A stretch of DNA of 64,000 bases from JAEUMD01 sp036768475 (GCA_036768475.1 DAIPMW010000005.1:1-64000), one strand, 5' to 3'; shown: positions 36,634-46,616, numbered from the stretch's first letter. The notes: generated by a model not told the origin, from the letters alone. Made by a program: numbers and translations.

Positions 36634-38172
36634 TCAAGCTTCAAAGAAGATGGGTGGTCGGCGCTTGTGAAACTCAGTGGCATCTTCGAACGCTGCAGCC
36701 ATCCTGAGCAGCAGCGCTTCCTGGAAGTGATTGCCGACGAGTTGCATGCCGATGGGAAGTCCCTCCGGCGAGAAGCCGCAAGGAATAGCGACCGATGGCA
36801 GAGCTGTGTAGCTAAAGGGGATCGTGAATTGGCGTCCACGTCCGAAGTCCTTCGCCGCAGCTTTGAGCAATGGGGCGGTTGTGGGTAGTGACGGCGTCAG
36901 AAGTGCATCTACTGATCGGAATGCCTCTTTCACTTCCGCGATCACAAAGGGACGCTCGCGAATCCGGCTTTCATATTGCTCGGTTGTAACCTTTGATCCT
37001 TTCGCGATGTTGTCGGTGACGATCGGTCCAAAGAGCCTTTCCGCGTCGGGCGTGGACCGAAACTGATCGCCAAGGATCTGATTGAATTCATACAGGAGGA
37101 TTTCACTGAAGAGTTTTGCGTAATCGAGTTGGCCCTCAAGAGGTTTGACCTTGATGGGCACGATCTCGGCGCCGAGATCCTTGAACGTCTTTGCTGCTTC
37201 CTTGACCGCAGCGGCGACGGGTTCGTCGACATTCGCATAGGTGTAGTTGTCAACGATGCCGATACGGAGGCCTTTCACCCCATCCTTTAATGCCGCTGTA
37301 TAGCTAACACGAGGCTGCGCAAGCGCCGAGTTCTTGTCTTCAGGATCGAACCCCGCCATTGCGTCCAGAAAGATCGCGAGGTCGCGCACGTTGTGTGCAA
37401 GTGGTCCCGTGGTGTCGAGGCTGAGCGAGCGCGGATAAAGGCCTTTCAGGCTGACAAGGCCGAACGTTGGACGGATACCTGCTATGCCAAGCCAAGAAGC
37501 CGGCACGCGGATCGATCCACCGGTATCGGTGCCAGGTCCGCCAAGGCAGAGATTGGCGGCGATGGCAGCGCCGGTTCCACTCGATGACCCGCCCGGCGAA
37601 CGATCTAAATCCCAGGGGTTGTGGGTATCGCCGAATGTTGAGTTTGTTCCCGAAACGCCCGCAGCAAAGGCGTTCATGTTCGTCTTTCCGAGGAGGATGC
37701 ACCCGGCCTCCTTCAGTTTGCGAACCACGGTGGCGTCTGACGTCGACTGGCGATCCTTGAATGCCTCGGAACCGACTGTTGTCTTGGTTCCCTCGACATC
37801 CATGAGGTCCTTGATAACGATCGGAATGCCATGCAGAGGGCCGCGGTCTTTGCCATTCTTGAGCTCTTCATCGCGTTCCGCAGCGGTGCGGAGTGCTTCC
37901 TCGTTGAGCACCGAGATGAATGCGTTCAACTGCGGCTCAAGCTTTTCGATGCCGCTGAGGTAGGCTTCTGTGAGCTGCTTCGATGTCAGAGAGCCGGAAC
38001 GGAAGAGTTTTCCGGCTTCAACGACAGACTTCGGAAGACCATCTTTCCCGGCTGATGCGCCACCAGCAAGCGCGCGCCCGCTCGTTCCCGCAACAGCTAG
38101 GATTCCAGCTGCAGCACTCGCCCCAGCAAGTACGTCTCTTCGATTTAAGCCATTGTTTTTATTGGCGTCCAT
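36634..38172 (-). CDS. Tat-exported amidase-signature hydrolase
   Basis: A 512-aa amidase-signature enzyme. The N-terminus has a Tat signal (LNRRDVLAGAS followed by a hydrophobic stretch and AGGASA). The Ser-cisSer-Lys triad is visible: Lys in PIVIKDLMD, cis-Ser in SPGGSSSGTGAA, and nucleophile Ser in TDTGGSIRVPAS. The family hydrolyses diverse amides; no substrate can be assigned. Its codon and base composition is less GC-rich than its neighbours and it lies just after a tRNA gene, suggesting acquisition. A strong AGGAGG-like site lies before the start codon at 38172. Confidence 0.9.
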   Translation of the reverse strand: MDANKNNGLNRRDVLAGASAAAGILAVAGTSGRALAGGASAGKDGLPKSVVEAGKLFRSGSLTSKQLTEAYLSGIEKLEPQLNAFISVLNEEALRTAAERDEELKNGKDRGPLHGIPIVIKDLMDVEGTKTTVGSEAFKDRQSTSDATVVRKLKEAGCILLGKTNMNAFAAGVSGTNSTFGDTHNPWDLDRSPGGSSSGTGAAIAANLCLGGPGTDTGGSIRVPASWLGIAGIRPTFGLVSLKGLYPRSLSLDTTGPLAHNVRDLAIFLDAMAGFDPEDKNSALAQPRVSYTAALKDGVKGLRIGIVDNYTYANVDEPVAAAVKEAAKTFKDLGAEIVPIKVKPLEGQLDYAKLFSEILLYEFNQILGDQFRSTPDAERLFGPIVTDNIAKGSKVTTEQYESRIRERPFVIAEVKEAFRSVDALLTPSLPTTAPLLKAAAKDFGRGRQFTIPFSYTALPSVAIPCGFSPEGLPIGMQLVGNHFQEALLLRMAAAFEDATEFHKRRPPIFFEA

Positions 38173-38610
38173 GACGAACGTTTCCTCCTGAAAATTTTTT
38201 GCGCACTGGGAGGATTGCAGTTATTGAGACGAGGTGTCCAGCTTTTTGTGACGTTGTCGAGGCCATTACCTCCTCGGCATGGAGTGCCGTCATAACCGGG
38301 AGGAGAAGCCTGCAAAGGATCGCTCTCAAATTTCCCGTGCGGCCTGCTTTGCGATCCTGAACCGCTCCACCGTCTATCCGACTGCAATCGCGAGTTCGCC
38401 AATGGGCGGAGCGCCGATCCCCATCGATCCGCTGGCTCGTATTCATGCCGATGGAGGGAGTCATGGCTCAAGCCGAACGATCGGAATCGATGCAGATGCC
38501 TTACTTTTTGTAAATCCTCACGTTGCAATTTTTATCAAGACTTCGTGCTCAATACCTGTGTTTGGAAACCTGCAAATGAGAAGGTTTAGTCAATTCGGCA
38601 GGAGGCATGG
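38173..38610. other. Intergenic upstream of the amidase
   Basis: About 440 bases. It holds the amidase promoter region on the minus strand and, at its right end, the GGAGG site of the small ORF at 38611. Longer minus-strand frames here show no protein-like features. Confidence 0.4.
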
Positions 38611-38820
38611 ATGTACATCGCAAAGTACGGGCTGATTTCGATGAATGGCCAAGTGGCCAAACTCGCGGCGAGTCATGATTTTCGAAGTTATGTCAGCAAC
38701 ATGGTCTTCCGGCAGGCAACCCATAAGGCGAAAGAGAAGCTGCAGAGCGCAAATGCGGACACGCCGGGGCAACGGAATGCGAAAGGCCGCAAGTCGAAGA
38801 AGGAATGTTGCGCTCTTTGA
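38611..38820 (+). CDS. Possible small basic protein
   Basis: A 69-codon ORF beginning MYIAKYGLISMNGQ with a strong Shine-Dalgarno (GGAGG, five bases before ATG). The C-terminal half is rich in Lys, Arg and Gln (KAKEKLQ, GRKSKKE) and ends in CCAL. No family is recognised. It lies in the lower-GC stretch between the amidase and ada. It may be a real small gene or a chance ORF; an out-of-frame ATG four bases earlier opens only a short frame. Confidence 0.3.
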   Translation: MYIAKYGLISMNGQVAKLAASHDFRSYVSNMVFRQATHKAKEKLQSANADTPGQRNAKGRKSKKECCAL

Positions 38821-38951
38821 CGCGCGCCACAGCCATCATTCAAATCGCAGGAACTATTGTCGCCGATTGCTCGCCATTGTGCAGGCGGACGTGCGCATGT
38901 CGGACCTTGTCTTCAATCTCTTGATTGCGCCGCGTCGTCATTCGTCATTTT

Positions 38952-40160
38952 TCACTTTCTATCGAGCTGTTCTCGTGCGTGTGTTCTGCGCGAACGTGGA
39001 GTTTTGCGCGGCTCATCGCAGCGGTTTTTCTTTCCGTCTGCCGCGGCCTCATTCTCAAGCAGCGCCTTCTTGCGCTCAATGCCCCAGCGATACCCGGTGG
39101 GCGCGCCATTCGCTCCGACCACGCGATGGCATGGGACCAGGACAGCGACGGGATTGGCTCCGCACGCCTGAGCGACGGCACGAACAGCGCGCGGTGCACC
39201 GATACTGCGGGCGAGGGCGCCGTAGCTCGTCGTGTGTCCCGCAGGGATTCGGCGCAGTGCCTCCCAGACGCGCAGTTGGAAGGCTGTGCCTCTGAGATCG
39301 ACGGGCAGATCGGGGGCATGGCGAGCGGGCTGATCTATGTGAGCGATGACCTGATCGACACTTGCTGCAAGGGCACGGTCTCCTTCGATCAGATCGGCTT
39401 TCGAAAATCTCCGGGCCAGATCGGCGCGCAGCATATGGATGTCGTCACCGATCAGAACGGCGCATATGCCTTTTGCGCTTGTCGCAATCAGGACGTGGCC
39501 CAGCGACGATCGCGCATTCACGAAATGGATGCGCTCGCCGGCGCCGCCGGTACGGTATGTTTTCGGGCTCATGCCAAGCACCTCCTCGGCTTCCGCATAG
39601 AAGCGCGTATTGGATGTGTAGCCCGCCTCATGAACGGCAGCGGTTATTGTTGGTGAGGTCGGCAGGGCGCGGCGGAGCCGTTCGGCACGTACACTTCGTG
39701 CATATTCCTTCGGTGTGACGCCGACGAGCGCCTTGAAGGTGCGATGAAAATGCGACGGGCTGAGGCCGGCCTCCCGCGCTAGGTCAGCGAGGCAGGGCAT
39801 GTCCTCCGCCGTCTCGATGCGGCGGCAGACCGCTATCATGCGCGCGACGCGGGTTTGATGGCCGTCGGATTGCGTGGCGTCGTCTGGCCGGCAGCGCTTG
39901 CAGGGACGGAAGCCTGCCGCGCTCGCTTCGGCGGGGCTCGCAAAAAAATGGACGTTTCGGCGGTGCGGCCGACGCGCGGGACATGATGGCCGGCAATATA
40001 TGCCTGTCGTGCCGACGGCGTAGACAAAGAGACCGTCGGCGAAATGGTCGCGTTCGGCCACGGCGCGCCAGCAGGATGCCTCGTTCGGCATCGATGCGCC
40101 GGCGTTGCCCTCACGCTCGCTTGGAAAACGGGCTGCGATTCGGTTGTGCGATGTGCTCAT
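38952..40160 (-). CDS. ada: Bifunctional DNA methylphosphotriester/O6-methylguanine methyltransferase Ada
   Basis: Repair protein and activator of the adaptive response to alkylation. The N-terminal zinc domain has the methyl-acceptor cysteine cluster GIYCRPSCPAR and CKRCRPD. An AraC-type helix-turn-helix (LAREAGLSPSHFHRTFKAL) follows. The C-terminal domain has the O6-methylguanine acceptor VPCHRVVG with RWGIERKKALLENE. Beyond residue 375 there is a basic tail of about 25 residues not usual for the family. The start is ATG at 40160 or 40166; ATG at 40091 is also possible. No alkB or alkA lies beside it. Confidence 0.95.
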   Translation of the reverse strand: MSTSHNRIAARFPSEREGNAGASMPNEASCWRAVAERDHFADGLFVYAVGTTGIYCRPSCPARRPHRRNVHFFASPAEASAAGFRPCKRCRPDDATQSDGHQTRVARMIAVCRRIETAEDMPCLADLAREAGLSPSHFHRTFKALVGVTPKEYARSVRAERLRRALPTSPTITAAVHEAGYTSNTRFYAEAEEVLGMSPKTYRTGGAGERIHFVNARSSLGHVLIATSAKGICAVLIGDDIHMLRADLARRFSKADLIEGDRALAASVDQVIAHIDQPARHAPDLPVDLRGTAFQLRVWEALRRIPAGHTTSYGALARSIGAPRAVRAVAQACGANPVAVLVPCHRVVGANGAPTGYRWGIERKKALLENEAAADGKKNRCDEPRKTPRSRRTHAREQLDRK

Positions 40161-40258
40161 GAGCAAAGGCTACGCTGTCGTGGTGCTCCGCGCATCCCGA
40201 TCCTTGCTGTCGAATTCAAAACCCTTGCGGTGCTCGGAAGCGTCGGAGAATTGGCAGT

Positions 40259-40690
40259 TCAGCCCTTAACGTTGAAAACGGCCTTTTGTGTATCGCCGGA
40301 CGTTTTCGGAATTTTCAACTCGAACGTGCCGGGACGGATGGGGATGAAGCTGATGGTCGCCTTGCCCTCACCGTCGAATTCGAGAGAGTCGACGCCCAAG
40401 GGGCGCACTTCGATGTCATTGATAACGATCTCGTTTACCCAAACGTTGCGGAAGAAGTCGGGGCCGGCGATGCCAAGTTCCTGCGAGCCGTCGGCAATGA
40501 TGTCGATCGAATAGTATTTTCCGGCCTCCAGCTCATACGGCTTGGCTGCAAGCGGCTTTCCCGCCGCCAAGGTGATCGGCTCAAGCCTGGTCTTCTTCTT
40601 TAGCAGGCCGGACTGGCCAGACGCCGGAGCGACTGCAAGCAGTGATGCGGCAAGTGTCATGAGCAGTGCAGCCGGAACGTTCGTTCGCAT
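40259..40690 (-). CDS. Exported hypothetical protein, beta-rich
   Basis: A 143-aa protein with a clear signal peptide (MRTNVPAALLMTLAASLLAVAPASG) and AAGGAG six bases before the ATG. The mature part is predicted beta-rich, with alternating patterns such as YYSIDIIADGSQELGIAGP and the ending PGTFELKIPKTSGD. The overall feel is cupredoxin-like, but no copper-ligand set (His, Cys, Met) is visible. I do not recognise a family. It stands alone between ada and the L,D-transpeptidase. Confidence 0.7.
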   Translation of the reverse strand: MRTNVPAALLMTLAASLLAVAPASGQSGLLKKKTRLEPITLAAGKPLAAKPYELEAGKYYSIDIIADGSQELGIAGPDFFRNVWVNEIVINDIEVRPLGVDSLEFDGEGKATISFIPIRPGTFELKIPKTSGDTQKAVFNVKG

Positions 40691-40868
40691 GATGGCTCCT
40701 TGTTTGCAGCACATTACCCACCTCATGGAGAGGGCCTGCGGCGACGTGTAAACTCTGAATTTTGTAATAATATAACACAGCAATGACCCACGGCAACCGG
40801 AACTCGTGGGGGCTGGGACGTCGGGTCGTTTGTCCGCTTGGTTGGCTGCGCCCATAAGTTCAAACGAA

Positions 40869-40893
40869 AAGCGCCGCCTCATGGGCGGCGCTT
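40869..40893 (-). terminator. Intrinsic terminator of the L,D-transpeptidase gene
   Basis: Minus strand: AAGCGCCGCC, 5-base loop, GGCGGCGCTT, then TTCGTTTG. It starts 26 bp after the stop codon. Confidence 0.85.
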
Positions 40894-40918
40894 CCAGCAT
40901 TCGCAGCGGCTTATGAAG

Positions 40919-41491
40919 CTACATGAAGCGCTTCCAGGTGACGGTGACCTTGGCTCCGACGGGTACGCGCGGATAGAGATCGAGGACGTCCTCATTGTAC
41001 ATGCGGATGCAACCCTTGGACACGGCGGTACCAATGGTCCAAGGCGCATCGGTACCGTGAATGCGATACAACGAGGAGCCCAGATAGAGCGCGCGCACAC
41101 CAAGTGGATTGAGTTTATGGCCGCCAGGCACGAAAGCGGGCAGCTTCGGGTTTTCGCGGCGCATCTCGGGTGTTGGCGTCCAAGATGGGTTGACGCGCTT
41201 TGCGGACACGTTTGTCACACCGGACCACCTGCTCTGTTGGCGGGGCACGGCAATCGGGTAGCTGATCGCCTCACCGCGTTTATAGATCCAGTAGAGCTTG
41301 CGATCTCCGAACGAGACGATGATCTGGCCGGGGTTGTACCTGGGGGAGAACGATACGGTGTCGCGCGATCCACCGCTCCACAGAAACGAGAAGAAGTCCT
41401 GCGCTGCGGCAGGCTTTGTGCCTGGTGCGAGGAAAACTAGAGCAAGCGCAGCAAGAGCAACGCGGCGAAGCAGGGGAGTGGTGGGGGACAT
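40919..41491 (-). CDS. L,D-transpeptidase (YkuD domain)
   Basis: Periplasmic enzyme making 3-3 peptidoglycan cross-links or attaching outer-membrane proteins. The product is 190 aa with signal peptide RRVALAALALVFLAPG...AAAQ. The YkuD catalytic motif HGTDAPWTIGTAVSKGCIRM contains the essential His, Ser and Cys (SKGCIRM). The small size and direct export are typical of ErfK/YbiS/YkuD proteins in this order, where several paralogues usually occur. The start at 41491 (MSPTTPLLRR) is chosen for the signal peptide. Confidence 0.93.
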   Translation of the reverse strand: MSPTTPLLRRVALAALALVFLAPGTKPAAAQDFFSFLWSGGSRDTVSFSPRYNPGQIIVSFGDRKLYWIYKRGEAISYPIAVPRQQSRWSGVTNVSAKRVNPSWTPTPEMRRENPKLPAFVPGGHKLNPLGVRALYLGSSLYRIHGTDAPWTIGTAVSKGCIRMYNEDVLDLYPRVPVGAKVTVTWKRFM

Positions 41492-41823
41492 CGTTCCAAG
41501 ATCCTCTTCGACTGCGATCGAGTGTACGTTGGGCGAAATACAAACGTCGGGTCCACGCGGTGTGGAGCCCGAACAAAAATAGTCGGCGTATATGCTCAAC
41601 AAAACGTTGATGAACTTGCAGCCTCACACCGACGCACGCAACATTTCGCCCGCAATTGGCCCTCGCTTGGCCACTGTTCTTCATGGCGCAGTGGGCATTT
41701 TGCAACAATTGCACGTTGCTTGATCACGATCGACGATCGCCGGATCACTTTTGGTTGCAGGAATCTTATTGTCTTGAACGTTCTCGCAGGATTTGGGCAG
41801 ACCAGCCGGCGTACCATGTGATG
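41492..41823. other. Intergenic, nothing recognised
   Basis: About 330 bases between the L,D-transpeptidase start and the end of the RND permease gene. Presumably contains the transpeptidase promoter; no hairpin with T-run and no convincing small gene seen. Confidence 0.4.
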
Positions 41824-44800
41824 CTATGGCGCGAACTCAGGCGCAGCGTCATCATCCGACGCAATTCCGGTTCCGCCAACTGCATCGCGGCCGCGGTGAC
41901 CCAATACACGTGCGACGTCGCCTCCGATGCCGATAAGACTAGGCACCAGGAGGAGCACAAGTACGGTTGCGGTCGCCAATCCGAAAACAAGTGTCAGCGC
42001 CATCGGGATAAGGAACTGGGCCTGTCGGCTCGTTTCGAAGATAAGCGGCAGGAGGCCGCCAATCGTCGTGAGCGACGTGAGCAAAACGGCGCGCAAGCGG
42101 TCGCGGGCGCCGCCGATGGCGGCCTCCTCCAGGCTTTCGCCGAGCATGATGCGCTCGCGGATACGGGTCACCAGCACGATCGAGTCATTGACGAGAATGC
42201 CCGACAGGCCGAGCAGGCCAACAAGGCTGATGACGGTCAGGCTGTAGCCCATCACGTAGTGGCCGATCACGGCCCCCACGAAGCCGAACGGGATGATCGC
42301 CATTACGGCAAGCGGCTTCCAGTAACTGGCGAAGACCCAGCCGAGCACGATGTAGATGAGTGACAGGGCGAGAAGCGCGCCAAGCTTGAGATCCTTGAAC
42401 GACTTCTGCGTTTCGTCGGCTCGGCCCTTGAATGTGTAGCCGATGCCGTATTTCTCGATGATCGGCGGCAGCACCTCGGCAGCGAGACGGTCGAGCACGT
42501 CCTGAGACTTGGTCACGTCGCTGTCGATATCAGCGGTAACGGCAACGGTGCGGATGCCATCCTTGCGCTGGATGATGGAGAAGCTGCGCCGCTCGGTGAT
42601 GCTCACAGCCTCTGTGAGCGGTACGCGCTCGCCGCGCGGTGTGGTCAGGTAAAGGCGCTCCAGGTCGGCGCGCCCGGCGAGTTCCTGTGTTCGTTTGACA
42701 CGAACGATGATTTCTTCGTCGTCGCGAGCAAAGCGCGTAGCGATATTGCCTTCGAAGGCGTTGCGGATCTGTTGTCCAATGCTCTGCCCGGTGAAACCGA
42801 GGGCGAGGCCTCGCGCTGTCAGCTCGAATACGAATTCCTGCTTGCCGTACGGCAAATCATCGTCAATGCCGGAGACGCCGGGGAAGCCGGTCAGGGCGAG
42901 CTTTACCTCATCAGCGGCGCTCTTGAGCTTGTCGATGGGGCCATTCTGCAAGCGCACGTCGACGTCGCGTCCAGGCGGGCCACCGCGGCGACCAAAGATG
43001 GAGACACGCTCAACGCCGGCAATTGCAGTCCGGGCTTTCTGCCAGGCGGCGACAATGCGCTTGGTCGGGATCGTACGCTCCTCGCTCGGTGTGAGCTGTA
43101 CGTCGATTTCAGCGAGATTGTCGCCCTGCGTACGGCCGGCCTGCCCGATGGTGGTGAAGACCGCTTCGACCAGCCTTGTCTTGCCGGTGTCCGTTGGATG
43201 AGCGTCAGTGGCGCTCTTGCGTTCCTTTTTCGGTTCGACTGTTGGAGCATCTGTGGCGCCGCTTGCCGTCGCGCTGCCCCTGTCTGTTGCGGCCTGGTCG
43301 AGCAGCCGGCGCTCAGCCGCATAAAGCGCTGTCTCGATGCGAGCGGCGGCGGCGATCTGATCGTCGCGCGGCATGCCGGGCGCGAAGGTGACATAGGCGG
43401 AAATGTTCTCGGGCTCTGGCGAGGGGAAGAACTCGAAGCCAACCCGGCCGCCGGCCAGCATGCCGACAGAGAGAATGAAGAAGGCGATCATCGCCGCGAC
43501 GGTCGTGTAGCGCCAGCGGTAGGTAAGCGTGATCACGGAATTGAAGCTATGATCGCGGAAATGGGCGAAGCGGCGATCGAATGCCTTGCGGGCGCGGCTG
43601 GGCTGGCGGACCTTGCCGAAATAGCTGTGGCGCAAGTGGCCAGGCAGGATCAGGAAGCACTCGATGGTGCTCGCCGCGAGCACAGACAACACCACCAGCG
43701 GGATCGCACCCATGATGTCGCCGATGCGGTCGGATATGAACATTATGGGCATGAATGCGCATGCGGTGGTGAGCGTTGCGGCGATCACGGGAGCCAGCAT
43801 CTTCAAGGCGCCCTGCTCGGCAGCTTCGAGTTGCGACATGCCCAATTCTTCATTCGTCGCGGCCTGTTCGCCGACGACGATTGCGTCGTCGACGATGATG
43901 CCGAGCATCATGATGAGGGCGAACATCGAGACCATGTTAATGGTCTGGCCCGTTGCGAACATGACGCCGAGAGCGGCAAGCAGTGACACGGGAATGCCTG
44001 CGGCAACCCAGAAGGCAATGCGCGAGTTGAGGAAGATGAAGAGCATGGTCAGCACTAGCGCGAGGCCCTGCAGACCATTTTCGGTCAACACACTTAATCG
44101 CTGGACGACGAGCTTGCCCGCAACATCGTAGACATTGACTTTCAGCGTCGGCGGCAGCGTCGGGCGCAGCTTGTCGAGATAGTCATTCATGATGCGCATG
44201 GTATGGAGCGTGTCGGCGCTGATGGCGCGCTGCACCTGCAGCTCCACGCCGCGCTCGCCATGGAAGAAACCCTGGCGTCCCTCCCGGTCGAACGCGGTGC
44301 CGATCCGGGCGATGTCCTTGAGCCGGATCTTCTCGCCGGTGACTGTCGAGCGGATCTCGATTTCGCCGATCAGCTCGGGCGTGCGGCGCTGGGACTTGGA
44401 GCGCAAGAGCACATCCACGGCACCCTCGAGCTTTCCGGCGGGTATATCCTGTGTGTTCTCGCGCACGAGGCGCGCAATTCCGTCAAGGGTGAGACCCAGG
44501 CGTCGCAAGTCGGTCTCGGCGATGCTGATCCAGATTTCCTCACTGCGGTAGCCGCCGAAGGTGACGCGGTCGATACCGGCGCCGAGAAGGCCATCGCGAA
44601 ACTGCTTGGCGTAGGTCTTGAGCACCTTCTCTGTGAACGGGCCGGAGATGGAGATCTTGGCGACGTTGTCGAAGAAGGCAGCCCGCGAGATGATGGGACG
44701 TTCTATTGTCTCAGGCAGTGTGGTGACGCGTGCGACGGCCTGCTCGACGTCGCTTTGCGCCTTTTGCGAATCGGCTCCCGTCATGAGCTCGATGGAAATC

Positions 44801-45132
44801 ACGGCTGAGCCTTCGCGGGCAATCGCCGTCACCTCGTTGACGTCGTCAAGGAAACGCAGCTCGGGCTCAAGCACGTCGAGGATGTTGCTTTCGACATCCT
44901 CGGCGCTGGCGCCGGGCCATGGCACCGTCACGGTGATGATGGGAATCTCAATGGTCGGGAAGAACTGCCGATTGAGCTTGGCGATGGCAAAAATGCCGAT
45001 CAGGACCAGCGTCATCATCAACAGGTTGGGCGCGGTGCCGTGACGCACGAAGATGGAAATGAGGTTTTGCGAGGGGCCTGGTGCCGGTGCGACGGGGCCA
45101 CCGCCGCCGATTGGCGGACGGTGCTGGGTCAT
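41824..45132 (-). CDS. RND efflux transporter permease (AcrB/MdtB type)
   Basis: Proton-driven inner-membrane pump subunit of 1102 aa with the 12-helix, two-large-loop RND layout. It starts after a Pro-rich leader with FVRHGTAPNLLMMTLVLIGIFAI. Helix 4 holds the proton-relay pair in MLGIIVDDAIVVGEQ. The second half repeats the pattern (GLSGILVNDSIVLVTRIRE). A polar Thr/Ala-rich insertion is present around residues 600-650. It overlaps the adaptor gene by four bases. No outer-membrane factor gene is adjacent, so it must use one encoded elsewhere. Substrate unknown. Confidence 0.93.
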   Translation of the reverse strand: MTQHRPPIGGGGPVAPAPGPSQNLISIFVRHGTAPNLLMMTLVLIGIFAIAKLNRQFFPTIEIPIITVTVPWPGASAEDVESNILDVLEPELRFLDDVNEVTAIAREGSAVISIELMTGADSQKAQSDVEQAVARVTTLPETIERPIISRAAFFDNVAKISISGPFTEKVLKTYAKQFRDGLLGAGIDRVTFGGYRSEEIWISIAETDLRRLGLTLDGIARLVRENTQDIPAGKLEGAVDVLLRSKSQRRTPELIGEIEIRSTVTGEKIRLKDIARIGTAFDREGRQGFFHGERGVELQVQRAISADTLHTMRIMNDYLDKLRPTLPPTLKVNVYDVAGKLVVQRLSVLTENGLQGLALVLTMLFIFLNSRIAFWVAAGIPVSLLAALGVMFATGQTINMVSMFALIMMLGIIVDDAIVVGEQAATNEELGMSQLEAAEQGALKMLAPVIAATLTTACAFMPIMFISDRIGDIMGAIPLVVLSVLAASTIECFLILPGHLRHSYFGKVRQPSRARKAFDRRFAHFRDHSFNSVITLTYRWRYTTVAAMIAFFILSVGMLAGGRVGFEFFPSPEPENISAYVTFAPGMPRDDQIAAAARIETALYAAERRLLDQAATDRGSATASGATDAPTVEPKKERKSATDAHPTDTGKTRLVEAVFTTIGQAGRTQGDNLAEIDVQLTPSEERTIPTKRIVAAWQKARTAIAGVERVSIFGRRGGPPGRDVDVRLQNGPIDKLKSAADEVKLALTGFPGVSGIDDDLPYGKQEFVFELTARGLALGFTGQSIGQQIRNAFEGNIATRFARDDEEIIVRVKRTQELAGRADLERLYLTTPRGERVPLTEAVSITERRSFSIIQRKDGIRTVAVTADIDSDVTKSQDVLDRLAAEVLPPIIEKYGIGYTFKGRADETQKSFKDLKLGALLALSLIYIVLGWVFASYWKPLAVMAIIPFGFVGAVIGHYVMGYSLTVISLVGLLGLSGILVNDSIVLVTRIRERIMLGESLEEAAIGGARDRLRAVLLTSLTTIGGLLPLIFETSRQAQFLIPMALTLVFGLATATVLVLLLVPSLIGIGGDVARVLGHRGRDAVGGTGIASDDDAAPEFAP

Positions 45133-46616
45133 GGCGCCTTGCTCTCGCGGATGGCGGTCGGCTTCGCCGGGCGCGTCAGGCTCTTGATAAGAACGCCTTT
45201 GCCGGGAGTCGACATGCGGGTCGTGACGATTTCATCGCCGTCCTCGAAAGGCCCGCGTACGAGCAGATCGCTGCCGGCGGTACCGATGATCTCGACCTTG
45301 CGCGGATCCAGTCGGCTATCGACGACGGCATAGACGGTGTCACCCTCGTAGAGCGCGGTATTGGGGATCCGTATCACATCGTTGAACTTCACGTCCTCAA
45401 GGCTCAGCTCGACGAATGCGCCAGGCCTCAGCGGTACGCGCGCGAAAGGATCGAGGATGCGGGCGAAGACGTCGACGCCACCGCTCGCCGAGGTAATGCG
45501 AGCGGCAATGCGCGCAATGGTGGCGTGGTAAGTGAAGGTCTCGCCGCCCAATGTCCAGTGCACCTTGACCGGGCGCCCCTCCAGCTTGCCGTCATGGGCG
45601 ACGATGCGGCCGAACTGACTGTCGGTGAGCGAGAACTGCGCCTCGATCCAGCTCTGGTCGATCAGCGTGGCGACCTTGTCGTTGACCGACATCATGCGGC
45701 CGACCTGAGCGCCGACCTCGGTGACGTAGGCATCGAACGGCGCCAGCAATTCAGTCTCGACCAATCGCCGCTCGGCGCGTGCGATGATGACATCGAGGCG
45801 CTCTGCCGCGGAATTGGTCTGGGCGATGCGCGCATTCCAAACGCCGATCGAGTTTGCGAGCTGGTCGGCTGTCTGCTGGCGCTGCAGAACGATCTGGCGG
45901 CGGTCGTCGAGGGAGCGTTCCGGCAGGTTGCCGCGCGCCACAAGCTGCTCGGCGCGCTCCACATCGGCTTTGGCGAGCGCAAGTTGTGCGCGGGCATGCG
46001 CGAGCGAGGTTTTCTCTGCCGCAAGCGAGGCCTGCTGCTCGGCGAGACGGGCGGCGGTCTCGGCGCGCTGTGCCTTTGCCTCATCGCGCGCGGCCTTGTA
46101 ATCGAAGGGATCGACGACAAGCAGCGTCTCGCCGGCTTTGATCCGTCCGCCCTCGCGCAGCTCGTCGTGTGTCTTGATGACTCGGCCTGCGACAAGAGCC
46201 CGAATATCCACCTGCCGGCCGGCAACGGTGTTGCCGTAGAGCGTGAGGGTGGGCTGGGCGCTCGTGCGAGTCGCGGTGACCGTCTCGACAGCGAATGCAC
46301 GCTCCGACTGTGCCTGTTTCGGCGCCTCGGGACGCGTGGCCTTCAGGTACTTGTAGCCGGCAATGCCGAGCGCAATCACGGCCAGAGGCAGGAGTGTCTT
46401 GAGAAGGCCGCGACCGAAGCGGATCAATGTCCCGGATCCGCGTGTTTGCGACGAGCCATCGTGAGCCATCGGAGAGGTTGGCGTGGTGGATGTGGTGGCG
46501 GCGTCCTGTCCGGCTGGCCGGCGTCCGGCGTGGGCGAATGATACGGTCCGATCCAACCCGGTGACATCCGCTTCCGGCGCGGTGTCGGTCGGTTCTTTTC
46601 GGGCGGGGCGGCTCAC
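45129..46616 (-). CDS. RND efflux periplasmic adaptor (membrane fusion protein)
   Basis: HlyD-type adaptor linking the RND pump to an outer-membrane channel. One membrane helix (LPLAVIALGIAGYKYL) is followed by barrel-sandwich halves (GRQVDIRALVAGRVIKTH and VETELLAPFDAYVTEVGAQ) flanking a long alpha-helical hairpin. Beta-barrel and membrane-proximal domains complete it. The N-terminal cytoplasmic tail of about 60-70 residues is unusually long. GTG at 46616 has AGGA upstream; TTG at 46637 and ATG at 46469 are alternatives, so the start is uncertain. It is the first gene of the two-gene pump operon. Confidence 0.88.
   Translation of the reverse strand: MSRPARKEPTDTAPEADVTGLDRTVSFAHAGRRPAGQDAATTSTTPTSPMAHDGSSQTRGSGTLIRFGRGLLKTLLPLAVIALGIAGYKYLKATRPEAPKQAQSERAFAVETVTATRTSAQPTLTLYGNTVAGRQVDIRALVAGRVIKTHDELREGGRIKAGETLLVVDPFDYKAARDEAKAQRAETAARLAEQQASLAAEKTSLAHARAQLALAKADVERAEQLVARGNLPERSLDDRRQIVLQRQQTADQLANSIGVWNARIAQTNSAAERLDVIIARAERRLVETELLAPFDAYVTEVGAQVGRMMSVNDKVATLIDQSWIEAQFSLTDSQFGRIVAHDGKLEGRPVKVHWTLGGETFTYHATIARIAARITSASGGVDVFARILDPFARVPLRPGAFVELSLEDVKFNDVIRIPNTALYEGDTVYAVVDSRLDPRKVEIIGTAGSDLLVRGPFEDGDEIVTTRMSTPGKGVLIKSLTRPAKPTAIRESKAP

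Noticed and set aside
38145..38528. A 127-codon minus-strand frame upstream of the amidase
   Set aside because: It overlaps the amidase start region, lacks a ribosome-binding site and its translation is Arg/Ser-rich without pattern.
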